DNA from: Prevotella sp. UBA1378
GTDB lineage: Bacteria > Bacteroidota > Bacteroidia > Bacteroidales > Bacteroidaceae
DNA: 16,851 nt
Direction: 5' to 3'
Assembly: GCA_002305505.1 (NCBI GenBank)
Contig: DBRC01000043.1
Coordinates: 1 to 16,851, forward strand
Shown here piece after piece: positions 6,371-13,384 of the stretch; position 1 is the stretch's first letter; every line of letters starts with the position of its first letter. The translations under genes and the position numbers were made by a program. Under the pieces are notes generated by a model. That model was not told where the DNA came from. It searched no databases and saw only the letters and a list, made by a program, of their open reading frames with translations.

Positions 6371-8095
6371 ATGGTAACAACTGACTACGTAATCATCCTC
6401 AGCAAGATATTAGGCTCATTGGCCTTGCTGATTTATGGGATGAAAGTAATGAGCGAAGCGCTGCAGAAAATGGCAGGCTCACAACTCCGCCACATCCTTG
6501 GGGCAATGACAACAAACAGATTTACCGGAATGCTCACCGGAACCTTCATCACCTGTGCCGTGCAGTCGTCGTCGGCTACCACCGTGATGACGGTTTCTTT
6601 CGTCAATGCCGGTCTTCTCACGCTTGCCCAAGCCATCTCGGTCATCATGGGAGCCAATATCGGGACTACGCTTACGGCATGGATTATGTCGTTGGGCTAC
6701 AATGTCGACCTCACCTTGGCGGTATTCCCCGCTTTTTTCCTCGGTATCATCCTTATCTACAGCAAGAGCCGGCGCTATTTCGGCGATTTCCTCTTCGGTA
6801 TCGCCTTCCTTTTTTTCGCACTGGTGTTGCTGAGCGGTGCGGGGAAAGAGCTCGACCTGGAGCACAATCCGGCCGCCATCGACTTCTTTGCGTCGTTTAA
6901 CACCGGCAGCCATTTCACCATTATCATCTTCCTGCTCATCGGTACGTTCATCACGTGCATCGTGCAGAGTTCAGCCGCTGTAATGGCCATTACCATCCTG
7001 CTCTGTTCCACCGGCGTGCTGCCGATCCATCTCGGCATTGCCCTTGTCCTGGGCGAGAACATCGGAACCACGGCTACGGCCAACCTTGCTGCGTTAGGTG
7101 CCAATACACAGGCCCGCCGGGCTGCCATGGCCCATCTGCTATTCAATGTAATCGGGGTGGTATGGGTGATGTTGCTGTTTTATCCATTTGTCGATTTGGT
7201 ATGCAAGCTGGTAGGGTATAATCCGGCGGATGCAAGCATCGGCGTTGCCCAGAAAGCGGCCCTCCTTCCGATAGTGCTGGCAGCCTTCCATACCGGTTTC
7301 AACGTGACGAACACGGCTTTGCTCATCGGTTTTATTCCGCAGATAGAGAAAATGGTGTGCTGGCTTGTCAAGCCGGTGGAAAACAAGGAGGAAGAAGATT
7401 TCCGCCTGCGTTTCATCCAGACCGGTATCATGAAGACGCCCGAACTGAGCGTATTCGAGGCACAGAAGGAAATTGGCAGCTTTGGTGAGCGCATCCAGCG
7501 CATGTTCGATATGGTATGCGAACTGGCCGAGGAGACGGATAAGTCAAAGTTTGAAGAGCTTTACGGGCGGATAGAGAAGTATGAAGGCATCAGCGACAAC
7601 ATGGAAATCGAGATTGCCAAGTATCTCGACAATGTAAGCGATGCCCACTTGAGTGACGACACGAAAGCGAAGATACGGGCTATGCTGCGCGAAATCAGCG
7701 AGATAGAAAGTATCGGCGACAGCTGTTTCAACTTAGCGCGCACGTTTAAGCATAAGCTGGAGTCGAAAGAAGAGTTTACGCAGGAATTGCGCGATAATGT
7801 CAACCAGATGTTGGGGCTTGTCAACGATGCCCTGACGCAGATGAACTATATGTTCTGCCATATCAGGGAGGCCATCGACGTTACCCGTTCGTTTAATATT
7901 GAGAGGGAAATCAATGCCTATCGCAACCAGTTGAGGAATAAAAACATCGTGGATGTCAATGAACATAAGTATTCTTATACTGTCGGCACGGTGTATATCG
8001 ACGTTATTCAGGAGTGCGAGAAACTGGGCGACTACGTCGTGAATGTGGTCGAGGCAAGGATGAATGTCCGGCAATCGGAGATGAGGAACAAGTGA
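6371..8095 (+). CDS. Na+/phosphate symporter (NptA/YjbB type) with C-terminal PhoU-like domain
   Basis: This 574-residue inner-membrane protein is predicted to couple Na+ to inorganic phosphate movement. The two inverted PNaS/NaPi-II repeats are clear: QSSSATT (65-71) with GANIGTT (94-100), and QSSAAV (199-204) with GENIGTT (228-234). Hydrophobic segments end near residue 335. Residues about 360-560 are helical and charged and resemble PhoU, with repeated GERI-, EISEIESIGDS- and ECEKLGDYV-type helices; this domain likely regulates transport from the cytoplasm. The ATG at 6371 gives a leader of roughly 20 nt from the predicted transcription start. No pho regulon partners (pstSCAB, phoR) are adjacent. 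Export of phosphate, as reported for YjbB, is an alternative to uptake. Confidence 0.92.
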   Translation: MVTTDYVIILSKILGSLALLIYGMKVMSEALQKMAGSQLRHILGAMTTNRFTGMLTGTFITCAVQSSSATTVMTVSFVNAGLLTLAQAISVIMGANIGTTLTAWIMSLGYNVDLTLAVFPAFFLGIILIYSKSRRYFGDFLFGIAFLFFALVLLSGAGKELDLEHNPAAIDFFASFNTGSHFTIIIFLLIGTFITCIVQSSAAVMAITILLCSTGVLPIHLGIALVLGENIGTTATANLAALGANTQARRAAMAHLLFNVIGVVWVMLLFYPFVDLVCKLVGYNPADASIGVAQKAALLPIVLAAFHTGFNVTNTALLIGFIPQIEKMVCWLVKPVENKEEEDFRLRFIQTGIMKTPELSVFEAQKEIGSFGERIQRMFDMVCELAEETDKSKFEELYGRIEKYEGISDNMEIEIAKYLDNVSDAHLSDDTKAKIRAMLREISEIESIGDSCFNLARTFKHKLESKEEFTQELRDNVNQMLGLVNDALTQMNYMFCHIREAIDVTRSFNIEREINAYRNQLRNKNIVDVNEHKYSYTVGTVYIDVIQECEKLGDYVVNVVEARMNVRQSEMRNK

Positions 8096-8113
8096 TTCTT
8101 GGAGAGACTGATA

Positions 8114-8164
8114 AATCCCTATAAGCCCCGAAAGTATGTGGGGATTATAGGGATTCATTTTATT
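8114..8164 (+). terminator. Hairpin/terminator between convergent genes
   Basis: AATCCCTATAA (8114-8124) pairs with TTATAGGGATT (8145-8155). After one G/A mismatch, CCCC pairs with GGGG around a 10-base loop. A short T-rich stretch (8158-8164, TTTTATT) follows. It likely ends the symporter transcript. Bases 8118-8127 can instead pair perfectly with 8166-8175, giving an alternative hairpin. On the minus strand it lies downstream of the thioredoxin/hydrolase gene but has no U-tract. Confidence 0.65.
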
Positions 8165-8190
8165 AGGCTTATAGGTCCTTATGGGAGGCT

Positions 8191-9507
8191 TTACCGCAGT
8201 AGCCTGATTAAGTAATCAGAGGCGATGTCGCAGGTACGGTAGATATTCTGCGTAAATCCGTGGTCGTAATAGTCGAGTATATACAGTTCACTGCCTTTCC
8301 AAAGGTTATGATAGCGTTCACCGTAGGTGTAAGGCACCACGGTATCGGCAGTTCCGTGGATAATACACGCCGGGCCGCTGTATCGGGCCGCCGTTTCATA
8401 GATGGGCAGCGAAAAGGCCGTCCTGATGTAATTGCGCCCGAGCTTGCGCCCGCCCCATAGTTCTACGTATTCCGGCGGGTCGAGCGGATTGTACATCTTC
8501 CCCATCGTATTCCCGCGGATGGCGTCGTCGCGCAATACGCCGGCAGGAGCCATCAGCACTACGGCCGCAATACTACCGGCCTCCAGTTCACCGGCCGTCA
8601 TGCCAGCCACTACGCCGCCTTGCGAGTGGCCCAGCAGTGCAATCTTCCCTGTCCATCCGAGCGAACGCACATATTCATATACTTTTTTAGCGTCTTCCAC
8701 CTCGTTGGGCACAGTCATGTCCTTGAAGTCGCCTTCGCTCTGCCCGTGCCCGTTGAAGTCGAAGCGGATGCTGGCTATACCGTGGGCCGACAGCGAGTCG
8801 GCAATCAAGTCGAACATCTGTCCCTCCTTCGAGCCGCCGAAGCCATGGCAGAGTATAGCCACCGGGCACCGCTCTCCCTGTTTCATCGCCGGTTTTTGCA
8901 GGATGGCGGCCAGTTTGCCTTTCCCCCCGTCAATCGCCAGCTGTTCCTTGGCGGCTGCCGTAGCCTGCTGCGGTGCGTTGTGCCCGGTCAGTTGGCGCAG
9001 CTTTAAATCCACTTTATACGACAAAACGGTGCTCAGCACCACCTTCCCGTCGGCAATCACCACCATCGACGGTATCCACTTCACGCCGTATAGGCGGGCG
9101 ATATCCGTTTCCCGGAATTTTTTTAGCTCGCTCACCTGCGTATACCCTATATTGTATTTTGCTACGGCCGCTTTCCATTTCTCAGCGTCGGTATCCATCG
9201 ATATGCCTACGAACTCCACGCCGCGCGGCCCGAATTCCTTGTGCATGCGCACCATTTCCGGTGCCTCCTTGATACAGTCGGGACACCACGAAGCCCAGAA
9301 ATCGAGCACCACGACCGTTCCCTTTTTCGCCAGCCGGCTTAGCCTGAAAGGCTTCCCGTCCGCGGTGTTCATCTTGAAGTCGGGCGCATCGCTGCCTGCT
9401 TTTATCAGCTCCGTTGCGTATTTGCTGTCTAAGTCGCTCATTATCGGCGGCTGAGCGTTGGCCATTGTTGCCGTAATCAATAGCAGTGCCGTCAGTATTC
9501 TTTTCAT
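8191..9507 (-). CDS. Exported thioredoxin-like (TlpA/ResA type) plus alpha/beta-hydrolase fusion protein
   Basis: This 438-residue two-domain protein is predicted to be periplasmic or outer-membrane-facing. A signal peptide occupies about 1-19 (MKRILTALLL..ANAQ). Residues about 35-165 form a TlpA/AhpC-type thioredoxin fold with active site C75-P-D-C78 (WASWCPDC) and the cis-proline loop at WIP146. Residues about 195-438 form an alpha/beta hydrolase: HGFGG (221-225) as oxyanion hole, nucleophile S295 in GHSQGG, acid D388 (GTADTVVPY) and base H416 (DHGF). The substrate is unknown; an ester or short peptide is plausible. The start at 9507 was chosen because a Met seven codons upstream would lie almost on the predicted transcription start. 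The gene is divergent from the CotH-like gene and convergent with the symporter. All catalytic residues are intact in both domains. Confidence 0.85.
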   Translation of the reverse strand: MKRILTALLLITATMANAQPPIMSDLDSKYATELIKAGSDAPDFKMNTADGKPFRLSRLAKKGTVVVLDFWASWCPDCIKEAPEMVRMHKEFGPRGVEFVGISMDTDAEKWKAAVAKYNIGYTQVSELKKFRETDIARLYGVKWIPSMVVIADGKVVLSTVLSYKVDLKLRQLTGHNAPQQATAAAKEQLAIDGGKGKLAAILQKPAMKQGERCPVAILCHGFGGSKEGQMFDLIADSLSAHGIASIRFDFNGHGQSEGDFKDMTVPNEVEDAKKVYEYVRSLGWTGKIALLGHSQGGVVAGMTAGELEAGSIAAVVLMAPAGVLRDDAIRGNTMGKMYNPLDPPEYVELWGGRKLGRNYIRTAFSLPIYETAARYSGPACIIHGTADTVVPYTYGERYHNLWKGSELYILDYYDHGFTQNIYRTCDIASDYLIRLLR

Positions 9508-9535
9508 GTTGCAATATATATTGGTCATTCGGGCG

Positions 9536-9543
9536 CAAATTTA
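9536..9543 (-). promoter_or_regulatory. Predicted promoter -7 element of the thioredoxin/hydrolase gene
   Basis: The minus strand reads TAAATTTG followed by C, an exact TAnnTTTG match. It is 28 nt upstream of the chosen ATG at 9507, which supports that start over the one at 9528. Confidence 0.6.
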
Positions 9544-9667
9544 CGAAAAAGTTTTCATATTGCAATGGCAACCGCCGTTTTGATTTCCGGCCATTTTCCC
9601 CTTGCCCACCGCTTGCAATGCTAATGTTAATCTCCTGATATCCTGCGGCGTTTACAGGAATTATGCG

Positions 9668-9675
9668 TATATTTG
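9668..9675 (+). promoter_or_regulatory. Predicted promoter -7 element of the CotH-like gene
   Basis: TATATTTG followed by C matches TAnnTTTG, 25 nt upstream of the ATG at 9701. This makes the longer reading frame starting at 9602 unlikely, because that start is upstream of the promoter. Confidence 0.6.
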
Positions 9676-9700
9676 CGCTTCATCACTTAATTTAACAGCC

Positions 9701-12148
9701 ATGTACAGAAAAGTTTTCCTGGCACTGACCATAATACTTTGGGGAATGGATGAAAGCCGCGCCCAACTGGTGATTAACGAACTGATGCAGTCGAATGTCG
9801 ACTGCTTGATGGACGATATCAACGAGTTTCCTGATTCGTGGGTAGAACTCTATAATGCCGGTACCACCGCGGTAGAGCTCAGCCAATATAAGCTGGGGAG
9901 CTCGGAAGACGCCGCTGAGGCTTGGAGCCTGCCGGCGGGAAGCATAGGTGCAGGCCGGTATGCGGTTGTGTATTGCGATAAGGAAGCCCATGGGATGCAT
10001 GCCGATTTCAGGTTGGAATCGGGGAAAGGCGCGGCGGTATACCTGTTCCGCGGCGATGCGGTAGCGGATAATATAACCGGACTGAAGAAACAGCCGGCAC
10101 CGAACGTGGCGTACGGGCGGCAGGCCGACGGGGGCAGTGTGTGGGGATACCAGCAGACGCCCACGCCTGGTAAGCCCAACTGCGGGCTGCTTTGCACAAA
10201 GGTGCTGGGCGAACCGGTGTTCAGCGAGCCCGGGAGGGTGGTGACAGGGAGGCCGGCCATCAGCCTGACGCTGTCGCTGCCCGGCGGTACACCGGCAGGA
10301 ACGGAAATAAGGGTCACCTACGACGGCAGCGAACCGACGCGGAACAGCTCACTGTATACCGCGCCCATCACCGTGCGTACGACGACGGCCGTGCGCGCCA
10401 AACTGTTTTGCGAGGGGTATCTCTCGCCCCGCTCCACCACCCATTCCTATATCTTCTTCCCGCGCGTGCTTACGCTGCCCGTGGTGTCTATTGTCACCGA
10501 CAGCAAATACTTTTACGACAACACCGTGGGCATTTATGTGGACGGGACCTATCAAAGCGGAAAGAAAAACTATGAGTTCGATTGGAGGCGTCCCGTCAAC
10601 CTGGAATACTTTGCCGGGGAGAACAGGAACAGCGACATCAACCAGCTCTGCGAAACGCGCATCCAGGGCGGAGCCACCCGCCCCTTCCTGTTAAAGTCGC
10701 TTGCCGTCTATGCCAACAAGCGGTTCGGCGTCAAGCGCTTTTCCTATGAGTTCTTCCCCGACCAGCGCCCGGGGCTTACCGAATACAAGTCCATCGTGCT
10801 CCGCAATGCGGGCAACGACTTCGATTACCTTTATATGCGCGATGCCGTCATCCAGCGTACGATGGCCAAGCACGCCGACCTCGACTGGCAGGCATGGCGC
10901 CCTGTCATCGTGTATATTAACGGTGTATACAAAGGCATACTGAATATCCGCGAGCGCAGCAACGAGGATAACATTTACACCAACTACGGGGGGCTGGAAG
11001 ACATCGACATGATAGAAAACTGGCAGGAACTGAAGGAGGGCGACAGAGACCACTACGACCGCTTCAGGGCTTTCTATGCGGAGCATGGGCATACGATGGC
11101 CGAATACGAGAAGTGGATGGACTGCAAGGAGTTTATCAACCTGATGGCGATGAACCTCTATTACAATAATCAGGATTTCCCCGGCAACAACTTTGTGATG
11201 TGGCGCCCCAGGACGGCCGACGGCCGTTGGCGGTTTATTGCCAAGGACACCGACTTCGGACTGGGGCTGTACGGTTCGCCTGCTACTTACAAAACGCTCG
11301 AGTGGTTCTATAACCCCAATTACGACAGCAACAGGGCGTGGGCCAATGGCTACGAGCATACCCGCCTGTTCCGCCGCCTGATGGAGGATGCCGACTTCAG
11401 CCGCGAGTTTATCGACCGCACGGCCATCTATATGGGCGATTTCATGAATGAACGGGGCACACGCGAAGTGTGGGACCCCATGTACGAGCTCATCAAGGCG
11501 GAGTATCCTTACCACCGCAGGCTCGTCAACCAGTGGTGGCCTGATTACGACGAGGAACTGTCTGCTGCGCGCAGCTGGCTTTCGGCCCGCACGGAAAGCT
11601 TCTATCAGCAATTGGCCGACTATTATAAATTAGGTCATCCCGTGCGCTTGCTCATCAACCATGGCTTCGGCGAGGAGGGCTTGGGCGGGCTGCAAGTCTG
11701 TTTCAATGGCGTAGAGCTGAGCCGTGCAACCTTCGACGGCCGCTTTTTTGCCGGGCGCGACATTATGCTGAAGGGCACGGCTGCCGATGGCAAGGAAGTA
11801 ACGGGATGGGATATTGTGCAAGTAGCAACCGACGGTTCGGTAACGACGGGCAAGATAGCGGGTGCGCAATATGGATTCAGTATGCCCCTGTGCCGCAGCC
11901 TGTCCGTCACCGCCGTCGTAGGCAATGCCGACGGCATCAATTCGCTGCCGGTGCGTAGCTGGTCGTGGAGCATCAGCGGGCAGCGGTTGGCTTTGAGCGG
12001 CGTGGCTGCCAATACCAAGGTGTCTCTCTACGACCTGCAGGGCATACTGCTCCGGCAGGTCGTCGCTACCGGTGCAGATATATTGTTGCCGCTATCCGGA
12101 AACCGCCGTTACGTATTAAAGGTAGGGGCGGAAACGGTTAAGTTGTAG
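9701..12148 (+). CDS. Secreted lamin-tail / CotH-kinase family protein
   Basis: This 815-residue exported protein has a signal peptide at about 1-21 (MYRKVFLALT..SRAQ). A lamin-tail domain (about 22-160) opens with LVINELMQSN and contains DSWVELYNAG. A chitobiase-C-terminal-like beta-sandwich follows (about 168-252, VTYDGSEPT). The CotH kinase-like domain (about 258-640) includes YLYMRDAVIQRTM, VYINGVYKGILNIRERS, NNQDFPGNNFVMW (489-501) and AKDTDFGLGL (514-523). In B. subtilis CotH, an NxD-type catalytic Asp and a metal-binding Asp act in protein phosphorylation; D492 and D518 are the candidates here. The C-terminus (about 757-815, VSLYDLQG, YVLKVGAETVKL) resembles a type 9 secretion sorting domain. 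The substrate is unknown. Its last 11 bases overlap the end of convergent dinB. Confidence 0.85.
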   Translation: MYRKVFLALTIILWGMDESRAQLVINELMQSNVDCLMDDINEFPDSWVELYNAGTTAVELSQYKLGSSEDAAEAWSLPAGSIGAGRYAVVYCDKEAHGMHADFRLESGKGAAVYLFRGDAVADNITGLKKQPAPNVAYGRQADGGSVWGYQQTPTPGKPNCGLLCTKVLGEPVFSEPGRVVTGRPAISLTLSLPGGTPAGTEIRVTYDGSEPTRNSSLYTAPITVRTTTAVRAKLFCEGYLSPRSTTHSYIFFPRVLTLPVVSIVTDSKYFYDNTVGIYVDGTYQSGKKNYEFDWRRPVNLEYFAGENRNSDINQLCETRIQGGATRPFLLKSLAVYANKRFGVKRFSYEFFPDQRPGLTEYKSIVLRNAGNDFDYLYMRDAVIQRTMAKHADLDWQAWRPVIVYINGVYKGILNIRERSNEDNIYTNYGGLEDIDMIENWQELKEGDRDHYDRFRAFYAEHGHTMAEYEKWMDCKEFINLMAMNLYYNNQDFPGNNFVMWRPRTADGRWRFIAKDTDFGLGLYGSPATYKTLEWFYNPNYDSNRAWANGYEHTRLFRRLMEDADFSREFIDRTAIYMGDFMNERGTREVWDPMYELIKAEYPYHRRLVNQWWPDYDEELSAARSWLSARTESFYQQLADYYKLGHPVRLLINHGFGEEGLGGLQVCFNGVELSRATFDGRFFAGRDIMLKGTAADGKEVTGWDIVQVATDGSVTTGKIAGAQYGFSMPLCRSLSVTAVVGNADGINSLPVRSWSWSISGQRLALSGVAANTKVSLYDLQGILLRQVVATGADILLPLSGNRRYVLKVGAETVKL

Positions 12149-13280
12149 GCATCCCCGGGGCATTGTCTTCGGGCCAGTCTTCGAACTCCAATTCCAGTTC
12201 GATATATTCCGGGCTGCCCGTATCCGTTTCGCCGGTAGGGTTGGAGACGGAAAGCCCCATCAGGCGGATGGGGTGCTCCCGGTAGTCTACCTCTTTCAAC
12301 AGCTGCTTCGCCAGCGGCAGGATATCGTCTTTTGTGGCCAGCGTCCTTGCCTGCGACAGGCTGCGGGTAATCTGCGTGAAGTCGTGGAATTTCACTTTCA
12401 GTGTCAGTGTCTTTCCCTTGAAACCGGTTTTCCTGATGCGTCCCGCCAGTTCGAGCACCGTGTGGTACAGTTCTATGATTACGTTCGATTGTTGGTTGAT
12501 GTCTTCCGCAAAGGTATGCTCGCATCCCACCGATTTGCGTATATATTCGGTCACTACCGGCCGTAGGTCGATGCCCCGGGCGAAGTCGTAGTATAAAGGC
12601 CCCATCTTCCCGAACACTTCGGTAAGGTGTTGCCGTGAGCACCGCCGCAGGTCGGCTCCGGTAAAGATACCCATATAGTGCATACGTTCGGCCGTTTTTG
12701 GGCCAACGCCGTAGAAACGCTCAATCTTCAGCCGGGCAATGAAGTCGGATGCCCGTTCGGGGTGTATCACCGTCAGGCCGTCGGGCTTGCGGTGGTCGCT
12801 GGCAATCTTGGCCAGGAACTTGTTGTACGATACGCCTGCTGATGCTGTCAGGTGGAGGCGCGAACGTATCTTCTCCCTGATTTCTCGTGCCACGTCTACG
12901 GCCAGCATCCGGGGCGGCTTCCCCGTCCCGCCGCCTCCGCAGTAGTCGGTAACATCCAGGAAAGCCTCGTCGAGCGACAACGGTTCCACCTTGTCGGTGT
13001 ACTCGTGGAATATCTCATGGATTTGCTGCGACACCTCCTTGTATGTTTCATAGTTGCCCCGTACGATGGTCAGTTGCGGGCACAGCCGTTTGGCACGCGT
13101 CATTGGCATTGCCGAGCGTACGCCGAAACGCCTTGCCTCGTACGATGCGGTAGCCACCACGCCCCGCGGGCCGTCGTGCCCGATGGCCAGTGGTATGCCG
13201 CGCAGTTCGGGATGGTCGCGCTGCTCTACGGATGCAAAAAAGGCATCCATGTCGATATGAATGATTTTTCGTCCGGTCAT
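12138..13280 (-). CDS. dinB: DNA polymerase IV (Y-family translesion polymerase)
   Basis: This 380-residue error-prone polymerase extends primers across damaged bases. The palm motifs are intact: D10 in HIDMDAFFASVEQ and D104-E105 in SLDEAFLD. F15 is the steric-gate position. SYNKFLAKIASDHRKPDG (151-168) and the helix-hairpin-helix FYGVGPKTAERM (189-200) are characteristic. The little-finger domain runs from about 245 to 350. The acidic tail IELELEFEDW may hold a degenerate beta-clamp-binding motif (inference). The start is the Met at MTGRKIIHIDMD; longer in-frame sequence upstream runs into the protease gene in another frame. It lies 104 bp downstream of the protease on the same strand, so read-through from that gene is possible. 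No LexA-like box was recognised. Confidence 0.96.
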   Translation of the reverse strand: MTGRKIIHIDMDAFFASVEQRDHPELRGIPLAIGHDGPRGVVATASYEARRFGVRSAMPMTRAKRLCPQLTIVRGNYETYKEVSQQIHEIFHEYTDKVEPLSLDEAFLDVTDYCGGGGTGKPPRMLAVDVAREIREKIRSRLHLTASAGVSYNKFLAKIASDHRKPDGLTVIHPERASDFIARLKIERFYGVGPKTAERMHYMGIFTGADLRRCSRQHLTEVFGKMGPLYYDFARGIDLRPVVTEYIRKSVGCEHTFAEDINQQSNVIIELYHTVLELAGRIRKTGFKGKTLTLKVKFHDFTQITRSLSQARTLATKDDILPLAKQLLKEVDYREHPIRLMGLSVSNPTGETDTGSPEYIELELEFEDWPEDNAPGMPTT

Positions 13281-13332
13281 ATAATAAAATGTAATAGAGC
13301 ACAAAAAGAGCAAAAGGCCGTTTTTCTTTATT

Positions 13333-13357
13333 CCGCCGGTTGCAATGCAAGCGGCCG
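13333..13357. other. Strong GC hairpin between the protease and dinB genes
   Basis: TTGC (13340-13343) pairs with GCAA (13347-13350) around a 3-base loop. After a G/G mismatch, GCCG (13335-13338) pairs with CGGC (13352-13355), with one outer pair beyond a C/C mismatch. On the minus strand it starts about 28 nt after the protease stop and is followed by A-rich, not T-rich, sequence. It is therefore not a canonical intrinsic terminator, and may protect the mRNA 3' end or attenuate read-through into dinB. Confidence 0.5.
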
Positions 13358-13384
13358 GCCGTAGCGCGTCCAGTTTCCCTTCCT

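Noticed and set aside
6352..6384. Ten-codon plus-strand leader ORF overlapping the start of the Na+/phosphate symporter
   Set aside because: It has no ribosome-binding signal and no regulatory codon run, and its length is expected by chance. It is noted only because it overlaps the true ATG.
9602..9700. Longer N-terminus for the CotH-like protein, and Met at 9528 for the thioredoxin/hydrolase
   Set aside because: Both starts fall at or upstream of the predicted -7 boxes, and the downstream Met residues each begin a proper signal peptide.
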